Source: Leptospira sp. 96542
Lineage (GTDB): Bacteria; Spirochaetota; Leptospiria; Leptospirales; Leptospiraceae
Direction: 5' to 3'
Length of the DNA stretch: 64,000 bases
NCBI GenBank assembly: GCA_029310945.1
Contig: JARJFC010000010.1
Location: 43,512 to 107,511, forward strand
Positions 55,124 to 61,705 of this stretch are shown piece after piece (the stretch's first letter is position 1; every line of letters begins with the position of its first letter). The notes under the pieces are model-generated. The model searched no databases. It had not been told where the DNA came from and was given only the letters and a program-made list of their open reading frames with translations. Both the position numbers and the translations under genes were made by a program.

Positions 55124-55999
55124 TTAAGTAAGTTCTTTTGAATTTTTTCTCTTCAAAATAAAAACGCCAAACACAAAAGCGGTGATGAACATTAGTAGAC
55201 TGTAAGTTACTGGTACAATTGTCATCTCGGGAACCATGAGTAGGGTGCCCGTGATGAGAAGTGCGGTAGTACCATTTTGAATTCCAAGTTCAAACGCTAT
55301 TGTCACAGCTTGGGTACGGCTCAGTTTAAAAATAATCCCCAGTAAAAAACCAAGCGTGATACAAACACAGTTCATAGTAAAGGATGCAATTCCACTTTGG
55401 ATAAAAAATCCAAACATTTTGTCCCAATTCTGTAGAACAAGACCCACAATGATTATAAATAAAATGATCATTGAGAAAAATTTGACTGGTTTGTCACTAT
55501 TTTTGGCAAAATTAGGAAAATAATATTTCACTAACATACCTATCCCAACTGGCAATACAGTGATAACAAATAACTGTACGATTGTTTTGAGAATTGGTAA
55601 TTCAATTGTTCTTCCTTCTCCTAAAAAATGTACCATGGCGTAGTAAGTGAGTATTGGGAGAGTGAATGGTTTCACTACGCTTATGATTGCAGTCAATGTT
55701 ACCGACAATGCAACATCTCCCTTAAACAAATAGGAGTACATATTTGATGTGGGGCCTGATGGACAACATGACAACACAACCAAACCAACTGCCAGCTTTG
55801 GATCGAGTTGGAATATTGTAGCGATAGAAAATCCGATGAGTGGAAGTAAGAATAACTGTGCGAGTAATCCTACGAGAACAGCTTTAGGATAGATCGCCAC
55901 GCGAGCAAAATCCTTTGTGTTTAAGGACAATCCCATTCCCCACATGATAATAAACAGAGACAACGGAAGAACCGTTGCTAGTAGAAACCCAGTTTGCAT
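55124..55999 (-). CDS. Bile acid:sodium symporter (BASS) family transporter
   Basis: A 291-residue inner-membrane protein of about nine or ten spans. GMGLSLNTKDFARVAIYP, SCCPSGPTSNMYSYLFKGD and AFELGIQNGTTALLI are the family's opening motif and the two crossing-helix sodium sites. Its likely cargo is an organic anion. It converges on the carboxylase gene with about 77 bases between and is followed upstream by the HAMP-phosphatase gene 12 bases away on the same strand, so it is likely the second gene of that unit rather than part of the lipid operon. Confidence 0.92.
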   Translation of the reverse strand: MQTGFLLATVLPLSLFIIMWGMGLSLNTKDFARVAIYPKAVLVGLLAQLFLLPLIGFSIATIFQLDPKLAVGLVVLSCCPSGPTSNMYSYLFKGDVALSVTLTAIISVVKPFTLPILTYYAMVHFLGEGRTIELPILKTIVQLFVITVLPVGIGMLVKYYFPNFAKNSDKPVKFFSMIILFIIIVGLVLQNWDKMFGFFIQSGIASFTMNCVCITLGFLLGIIFKLSRTQAVTIAFELGIQNGTTALLITGTLLMVPEMTIVPVTYSLLMFITAFVFGVFILKRKNSKELT

Positions 56000-56011
56000 T
56001 TTTTCCTCTTT

Positions 56012-58300
56012 TTAATTTACTTGATCATTTGTGATATGATTTTGATTTCCAATGGAATATGCAGGATGGATCTCACCTGAATATTCGATTTTGACAAAGG
56101 ACAAGTCGTCCGAAAGTGAAGTCTTTATTTTTTTATAAATCTCTTCTAAGTTGCCGAGTGAATCTTCCACATGAGCTAAAATTGCTTTTTCATCATCGTT
56201 GATATTTCTACTTCCATCTCCACTTTCATGTAAGATAAGATCATCCTTTCCATCTGATCCGAGTATCAAAGAATCCCCAGGTCTAAGTTGAAAACTTTGA
56301 ATCGTAAACTTTTCAGACAACTCAAAAGGGAGTCCGATTCGATTCAAAAAATACTTTGTTTGTATTAAACTTGCCTTTCCATTTCTGTAAAGTATGGGTA
56401 GAGGGTGTTCGGCATTGATTATGTAGATCCTACCAGAATCTTCTTCAATGAGTCCTAAAATGCCTGTCACTAACATACTTCCATCAAATAATTCAAATAC
56501 TTTCGAAAGTTCTAAAAAGGCGTTTCTTAACCACCTTTGTGGTGTTATGTTTATCTCAGCCTTTTTTTCAAGAAGTTTGGTTCGATTCAAAATAGAACCA
56601 AACACAGAACCAAGGACGATGGCTCCGCCTGCGCCTTGGATGGATTTACCCATTGCATCGGAATTCAGGAACACAGTGCAACGAGTGTTACCAATTTTTA
56701 AATTTTCAGCAATGTTGATGTCTCCTCCGATCTCGTATGTTCGTTTTTTAAAAGTGAACTGCTTTTTTTGCCGGGTGAATGATTCAATATGAATTCTTCC
56801 ATTCCGAATTTGATTGAATGCAAATGGTTTTAGCAAAAGTGAAGTAAGGTAATAATCTCCATTTTGTTGTTCTAATAGTTGTGTGAGTTGCATAGTTCTA
56901 TCTTTTACTTGATCTTCTAGTGTATTCGCATATACTGATAATGCGGTTCTTGCTTCTTTAATGGAAGCGACCATATCATTAAAGGAACGGGTTAAGAATC
57001 CTATTTCGTCTTGGATTCGGATTGGGATATGTATATTCAGATTCCCTTGATTGACCATTTCGATTCCGTTTAAGAGGTTCTTCAGTGGTTTGAAAATTGC
57101 ACCGTTGAAAAACAGCAAAAATCCTAAGAGGATGATAAGAATAGTTACTGCAAGGACATAAACATGGAGTAACACCGTATTGTGAAGGTATCTTCGGTAT
57201 TCACTGTAAGGAAAACCTACCTCGAAGATTTTTTTGGAATCATCAGAAGGAAATTGGTATGAGATTGACCAAGGTTTGTTTGAAATATCTGACAAAATCA
57301 AACGTTTCACCTCATTTGGAAATAGGGTCTCGCTACCTTCGAGCGTATTTTTTTTATATTCATTCCCAAACTTGGGAAGTAATGGACGGCTAAAAACAAT
57401 TTCACCATCTACCTTCTTAGATAAAACTTCGGTAGAATAGAGTATATTTATATGTTTTTGGTTTTGCAAAATAGATAACTCGGCTTGCCTTAACTTTGCA
57501 AAATCAAAAGTTACTTCTTCCCGCGCTACGGAAACAAGACTGATCCAATAAATAATGAGAAAGAATGTTCCTAAACAAATTCCAGTGATCCGCATTAAAA
57601 ATGGAGTCTTATCCAAAGTAGTGTTAATGTACAAAACGAGTAATATAAAACTTCCGAGGACTATAAAGAATGTATAAGTTGTTAAAAAAGCTGCCCGCGA
57701 GATAATTTCAGCACGGCTCAGTGCGTTTGCGATTACAGGAGGAAAGACAAGTAGGATAAAAAAAATCAAAAACGTAGCAGTGATCCAACCAGCTGTTTTA
57801 CGATTGACCCAAGTTCTCCAAAGCCCAGTAAAAATCATAACAACTGCATAAAGAAGAATTAGAATGCCCAAAAATTTGTTTTCTTTGACGACTTTAAAAG
57901 TCCAAATTTGTTCTGTGAAATCAAAAATTGGTTCTAAATGCAGAGTGGCATATATGTAGTAAAATGAAAAACAAAACCAAATCACGAGTTGTATAACTAA
58001 CGATAGGTGGGCAAACCTTTCGTTTTTGCTAATTGGATAAAAAAAGAAAAACTGTCCCATGCTGATTATGGATGGAATTACAAGGAGGATAAGTAAACGA
58101 TGGAAAGCGGCAATGGGAGAATTGATTCCGTAAGCAACGACAAATGCAAGTGCATGGGTCGAAAGGAATAGAATGGCAGTTGCCAGGTAGGTGCTTGACT
58201 TAGATCGATTGCGAATGCTGAGTAAAAACAATCCTAAGATTGCAGTGAACAAACACACAATCAAAGATCCGAATGAGAAGAATGTAAGTTGCAGATCCAT
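56012..58300 (-). CDS. Multi-TM sensor with HAMP and SpoIIE-type phosphatase domain
   Basis: A 762-residue membrane sensor. Residues about 1-260 hold seven or eight membrane helices (DLQLTFFSFGSLIVCLFTAI at the start), then an extracytoplasmic segment of about 130 residues, a further helix, HAMP (IFKPLKNLLNGIEMVNQGN, QDEIGFLTRSFNDM), a coiled coil and a PPM phosphatase (EIGGDINIAENL, LNSDAMGKSIQGAGGAIVLG, NAEHPLPILY, ILGSDGKDDL, DDLSFVKIE). I chose the ATG at 58300 because its first residues align with the start of the sensor at 61706, although a longer frame begins at 58348. The usual DxxGxG of the phosphatase is stretched (DAMGKS), so activity is not assured. Confidence 0.87.
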   Translation of the reverse strand: MDLQLTFFSFGSLIVCLFTAILGLFLLSIRNRSKSSTYLATAILFLSTHALAFVVAYGINSPIAAFHRLLILLVIPSIISMGQFFFFYPISKNERFAHLSLVIQLVIWFCFSFYYIYATLHLEPIFDFTEQIWTFKVVKENKFLGILILLYAVVMIFTGLWRTWVNRKTAGWITATFLIFFILLVFPPVIANALSRAEIISRAAFLTTYTFFIVLGSFILLVLYINTTLDKTPFLMRITGICLGTFFLIIYWISLVSVAREEVTFDFAKLRQAELSILQNQKHINILYSTEVLSKKVDGEIVFSRPLLPKFGNEYKKNTLEGSETLFPNEVKRLILSDISNKPWSISYQFPSDDSKKIFEVGFPYSEYRRYLHNTVLLHVYVLAVTILIILLGFLLFFNGAIFKPLKNLLNGIEMVNQGNLNIHIPIRIQDEIGFLTRSFNDMVASIKEARTALSVYANTLEDQVKDRTMQLTQLLEQQNGDYYLTSLLLKPFAFNQIRNGRIHIESFTRQKKQFTFKKRTYEIGGDINIAENLKIGNTRCTVFLNSDAMGKSIQGAGGAIVLGSVFGSILNRTKLLEKKAEINITPQRWLRNAFLELSKVFELFDGSMLVTGILGLIEEDSGRIYIINAEHPLPILYRNGKASLIQTKYFLNRIGLPFELSEKFTIQSFQLRPGDSLILGSDGKDDLILHESGDGSRNINDDEKAILAHVEDSLGNLEEIYKKIKTSLSDDLSFVKIEYSGEIHPAYSIGNQNHITNDQVN

Positions 58301-58431
58301 CGATCCCATTAAGCATAATTCGTGCCAAATGACGGAAGATAAAGTCATTGCGGGGAGATTCGATTTTCCCTCCTAAATCGGGCTCTCGTGGTGTTTTTGG
58401 GCAGATGGAAGATTTCCATGGTCTTGGTAGT

Positions 58432-58479
58432 TGCTTGATTTCAAGCAGATGAACAAAAATTCATCGATTGATTTCAATC
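58432..58479. promoter_or_regulatory. Two palindromic operator-like elements
   Basis: TGCTTGATTTCAAGCA (58432-58447) is a perfect palindrome with a TT centre; GATTGATTTCAATC (58466-58479) is a second one with the same TTGATTTCAA core. Centres are 33 bases apart, about three helical turns. They lie between divergent genes and recur near 61400. Confidence 0.5.
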
Positions 58480-58640
58480 AGGGTCAGTTTTCCGAGGTGC
58501 AAACACCCAAATTCATTGGGGTTTTCAGAGAAGGTTCGCAAGATTCCCATTGGTACGAAAAGTGCAAAAGTCTCTCTCACCAATGTAAAACATTAGACGG
58601 AACTTCTTTTGTTACGTTGAAGGAGCATCTGAATGAATGA
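58449..58640 (+). CDS. Possible small protein, 63 aa, upstream of the outer-membrane protein
   Basis: An open frame from ATG 58449 (MNKNSSIDFNQGQF) to a TGA overlapping the start of the next gene by eight bases, an arrangement typical of coupled genes. Two Cys (CKSLSHQC) occur near the middle. However, it encodes the palindromic element at 58466 within its codons and lacks a clear ribosome-binding site, so it may be only leader sequence. Not recognised. Confidence 0.3.
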   Translation: MNKNSSIDFNQGQFSEVQTPKFIGVFREGSQDSHWYEKCKSLSHQCKTLDGTSFVTLKEHLNE

Positions 58641-59712
58641 AAGAATGAGTGGGAATTGGCATCGCATCCTCTGGAAGGTATGCCTAATTCTAATTTTAGT
58701 AAATCCCATCATGGCCGAGGAAGACGAGGCAGCCAAAAAACAAGAAGATAAAAAATGGAGGCTGTTACTCGGAGCATTTGCTGGTGAGTTCAATTTACAA
58801 TTGCAAACAAAACTGGCATTTGCGCATACAAATCCTACCACTGGCACAAGGGAATTGCCTGTGCTCGGAACGGCGAGTGGGCTTACAAGGTCAGGATCTC
58901 TTGACTTACAATTGGAAGGAATTGGCCCTCAAAAAGGGTTCCAGTTTATGGTAATGAGTGATTCACTCGTATTTTATGCTGCGTATGCCAGAGTGGATGT
59001 GAACTTTGCACCCATGCAGAGCCCGAAAATTGGAATCAACACAGCCGAAGGAAATGCAGGGGGTAATCTTTATTCTACTGGTTTAGAATATTTTTATGCT
59101 CTAAATAAAATTGTTCAGCCAATGGTTGGTGTTGGTCACTCAGGTTTTGGCGCCTATTATAAAGTACGAAATGTACTCGGTCGAACGGAAGATACAAGTT
59201 TTTATGAATCATTTTCTGCAATTGATGCAGATGACGGTTCTCGCTCAACATTAGGTAAAATCGGTGCTAGGATTAAATTGCCAATACAAAGTTGGTCTGT
59301 GACACCATATCTGCAATACGCAGCCAACCGGTATCATATCAATATTCGGTCCACTGCAGGGACTGTACAAGGCCATGAAAATTTTTATCCAGAAAATCCA
59401 CAGGCTGTCATCAATTCATGGTTCTACCAAGATGTAGGTTCTGTTTATACTCTGGATTCCATGTCGCAAATTCCAAGAGAAGCGAGGAGCGTGGGTGGAG
59501 TATTTTTCTTTGATTATAAAAAGTTCATTAGTCTGACGGTCAATGCAAGGAGGAATTTTAACCAAGGAGCTTGGAATATCTCAAGTTCATTATTATTTTT
59601 TTTCCATCCGAATGCTGGTATTATGGCATCATATACTTATGCTGAACCAGAAGTGTTGTTGTCGTTCAATCGGTCGTGGGCCATCGGACCCGTTTTTACA
59701 GCAACTTTTTAG
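58633..59712 (+). CDS. Exported protein, probable outer-membrane beta-barrel
   Basis: A 359-residue protein with a signal peptide (WHRILWKVCLILILVNPIMA, cleavage near AEE). After a charged stretch (about 30-45) it alternates amphipathic strands with short turns, such as LDLQLEGIGPQKGFQFMVM and SWSVTPYLQYAANRYHI, and ends in FTATF with a terminal Phe, a usual signature of barrel insertion. AAGGAG lies eight bases before the ATG. It has its own terminator. I do not recognise the family. Neighbours are a secreted esterase and two sensor proteins, suggesting an envelope-stress or nutrient locus. Confidence 0.8.
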   Translation: MNERMSGNWHRILWKVCLILILVNPIMAEEDEAAKKQEDKKWRLLLGAFAGEFNLQLQTKLAFAHTNPTTGTRELPVLGTASGLTRSGSLDLQLEGIGPQKGFQFMVMSDSLVFYAAYARVDVNFAPMQSPKIGINTAEGNAGGNLYSTGLEYFYALNKIVQPMVGVGHSGFGAYYKVRNVLGRTEDTSFYESFSAIDADDGSRSTLGKIGARIKLPIQSWSVTPYLQYAANRYHINIRSTAGTVQGHENFYPENPQAVINSWFYQDVGSVYTLDSMSQIPREARSVGGVFFFDYKKFISLTVNARRNFNQGAWNISSSLLFFFHPNAGIMASYTYAEPEVLLSFNRSWAIGPVFTATF

Positions 59713-59726
59713 AACACCTTACATTG

Positions 59727-59765
59727 AAAAGTCGACCAAAAAAGATAACAGTCGGCTTTTATTTT
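59727..59765. terminator. Bidirectional rho-independent terminator
   Basis: AAAAGTCGAC (59727-59736) pairs with GTCGGCTTTT (59751-59760) over ten bases (one G-U pair) around a 14-base loop, followed by ATTTTT on the plus strand and TTTT on the minus strand. It sits between convergent genes ending at 59712 and 59759. Confidence 0.75.
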
Positions 59766-60355
59766 TCTGTTCTTTCAATGAGAGAGTGTATTGATTGATC
59801 TAAAGATTCAAGTTCACTCTCAAATGATTTCCTTTGTTCTGGTGAAAATCTTCCATTATATTTTTCCAAAGTGAAGGCCATAACCTCTCTCAGGTCTTTT
59901 TGTTTTCTCAGTTGCAAAACTCGTAGTTCTTCTTTTTCTGTTAAGGAAAGCCCCTCTAGTTTTGTTTTTTCTTTCAAAAAATCCAAACGATTGTGAAATG
60001 TTTTTACTAACTCTAAATGGTTTTGATTAGGGTTTGGAGTTAAATAATTATTTTTTAATGACTCGTATGCTTCTACGATCCAAATCTGGAAAGGTGAATC
60101 GAGGATACTTGGAATGAGTAACATTTCATCTGAGAACTCTTGTGCATCTTCTAATCCTAGTGATTTGTATCCTTCATATTCGAAACTTTTAATCATGGAT
60201 TCGGAAGATTGTGAGGTCTCAAATCTTGTGTCATACGGAACAAATTCATTTTGTTTTTTGGGATTTGGATCGTATAAAAATAGAATTGAAAGAAATGTGA
60301 AGAATAGTAATGTAACTAATGCTAGGTATTGTTTAAACGAAAACTTTGGGGTCAT
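59759..60355 (-). CDS. Single-pass membrane protein with helical extracytoplasmic domain
   Basis: A 198-residue protein: short basic N-terminus, one membrane helix (FKQYLALVTLLFFTFLSILFL), then about 165 residues of charged helices (NRLDFLKEKTKLEGLSLTEK, LRKQKDLREVMAFTLEKY). GGAG stands five bases before the ATG at 60355; a longer frame would overlap the upstream esterase. The shape (N-terminal anchor plus helical periplasmic body directly after a secreted hydrolase gene) recalls lipase-specific foldases, but I see none of their motifs, so this is only a suggestion. Confidence 0.75.
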   Translation of the reverse strand: MTPKFSFKQYLALVTLLFFTFLSILFLYDPNPKKQNEFVPYDTRFETSQSSESMIKSFEYEGYKSLGLEDAQEFSDEMLLIPSILDSPFQIWIVEAYESLKNNYLTPNPNQNHLELVKTFHNRLDFLKEKTKLEGLSLTEKEELRVLQLRKQKDLREVMAFTLEKYNGRFSPEQRKSFESELESLDQSIHSLIERTEK

Positions 60356-60407
60356 AAAATCTCCAAACAGCAGAGATCCAATTTTATTGAACCTCTGCAA
60401 ATTAAAA

Positions 60408-61241
60408 TTATCGATATTGGTTAAACCAAGAATAAATTCTGTCTGCAGATGCAGAAACCCATTCATGTTTTGCCGTGTAATCTGTAAATCGATCAGTGGG
60501 TATTCCCTTTGAACGAAGTTTATCATAGTAGATATCCATTGACCACCATGGAACCACTAAGTCTAAGAAACCATGAACGAAATATGTTGGTGGGTGGTTT
60601 GCTGGTAGGTCACTCGGAACAGAACAAATCGGTCCACTACAAGTTGCATATGATCCCGACTGTACAGCCAAAGCTCGAAACTCTCCTGGAAATGAAACTG
60701 CCATCCTACCTGTATTATAACCACCACTAGAAATTCCAGTAGCGAATTTTTTATTTGAGTTGATTGGTCCAAACTTTCCATTTCGGATGGCTGCAAACAA
60801 ATTGTTTAAATAGTTATAATCGTTTGTCAGCTCATAAGCGAGCAAGCCACCAGGCAAGTTAGTTTCCCAAAATAAATCGACACCGGCATCTGGTGCGATC
60901 ACAGCAAACCCATTGTTTAAAAACTTTTCAATGACTTTCACTTCATAGTATCCACCAAAAGGTGCCAATTGGTTTCTGGAAAACTCAACAGGAAAAAACG
61001 ACCCTTGGTACATGATGACAACTGGCCATCCACCTTGCGGTGGTGTTCCTTCTGGAACTTGGTAACGAACATCACGAGTGATAATTCCTCTTGCTTCTAT
61101 CTTTGTGGATTGAAATGTACAACTAGTGGTCTTTAAAAGTAACCCTGTTGTTTTGCATCGAGCGGCTTCTATCTCTCCAAACCCTCCAAAGAAGATACTG
61201 GCAAAGACGGATGCCATAAGTAGTGTTGTTGTTTGATTCAT
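60408..61241 (-). CDS. Secreted alpha/beta hydrolase, polyester-depolymerase/esterase-like
   Basis: A 277-residue exported hydrolase. The signal peptide is MNQTTTLLMASVFASIFFGG, ending near EAA. Mature sequence has VVIMYQGSFFP (oxyanion region), FATGISSGGYNTGRMA with the nucleophile Ser, FVHGFLDLVVPW near the acid residue and AKHEW with the His. Cys pairs (CKTTG..CTF and CSGPIC) may form disulfides. It resembles LpqC/PHB-depolymerase-like esterases. GAGGGGG lies just before the ATG at 61241. The anchored protein gene follows after 52 bases on the same strand, so they are probably an operon. Confidence 0.87.
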   Translation of the reverse strand: MNQTTTLLMASVFASIFFGGFGEIEAARCKTTGLLLKTTSCTFQSTKIEARGIITRDVRYQVPEGTPPQGGWPVVIMYQGSFFPVEFSRNQLAPFGGYYEVKVIEKFLNNGFAVIAPDAGVDLFWETNLPGGLLAYELTNDYNYLNNLFAAIRNGKFGPINSNKKFATGISSGGYNTGRMAVSFPGEFRALAVQSGSYATCSGPICSVPSDLPANHPPTYFVHGFLDLVVPWWSMDIYYDKLRSKGIPTDRFTDYTAKHEWVSASADRIYSWFNQYR

Positions 61242-61386
61242 ATTTTCCCCCTCAACTTTTCTAAAGTTGGCGCTAGTGGTAAGCAAGATTCAGACCAGAC
61301 ACAAAAACTTCTTGAAAATCAGAGAATTGACACGTATACCTACAAAAGGATGCATTTTGGCAATGGGATGTCATAAAAAATTGCAA

Positions 61387-61436
61387 GATTGACTAATTTC
61401 AATCGATTGAGAATTGTCGGTGATTGATTTCAATCA
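61387..61436. promoter_or_regulatory. Cluster of GATTGA/TCAATC half-sites
   Basis: Five half-sites in 50 bases: GATTGA 61387-61392, TCAATC 61399-61404, GATTGA 61405-61410, then the perfect palindrome TGATTGATTTCAATCA at 61421-61436. The last equals the element at 58466 and fits a TTGAT-N4-ATCA pattern like CRP/FNR-family boxes. It likely controls the esterase, the sensor, or both. Confidence 0.5.
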
Positions 61437-61461
61437 GTTTTGGATGACGAAAAATGAATCT

Positions 61462-61490
61462 AAATCGTTTGGGGATGATCCAAATCGTTT
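61462..61490. repeat. Direct repeat AAATCGTTT, exactly 20 bases apart
   Basis: AAATCGTTT occurs at 61462-61470 and 61482-61490, with TTTGG...CCAAA dyad symmetry between. It is a possible binding site, adjacent to the half-site cluster and to a T-rich hairpin. Confidence 0.4.
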
Positions 61491-61705
61491 TTTTTAATTC
61501 CATTGGGATGGATTTTTTTTTTGTAAAAAATAAATCAAAAATAATATGACGCGTGTTAGTTGGATTGAATGAGTTTTATCGTTTTTATGCAATATGATCT
61601 TGTTTATTTAAATTCAAATCAATTGATTAAAACAAGAAACACCTCTTCATTCAGAATTATTTCTTGACTTCAGTAAGGTACAGACTAGTTTAAAAGGCCT
61701 CTTAT

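Larger units (their letters stand above)
61242..61705. other. 464-base divergent intergenic region
   Basis: No gene seen. It holds the palindromic cluster at 61387-61436, direct repeats at 61462-61490, a small TCCAT/ATGGA hairpin with a ten-T run at 61499-61522, and a 12-bp palindrome AATCAATTGATT at 61617-61628. A weak promoter for the sensor is TTGACT (61664-61669) with TAGTTT (61686-61691), 16 bases apart. Confidence 0.5.

Noticed and set aside
61387..61490. Short repeats considered as a CRISPR array
   Set aside because: Half-sites of 6 bases with irregular spacing and palindromic symmetry; no repeat-spacer periodicity and no cas genes.
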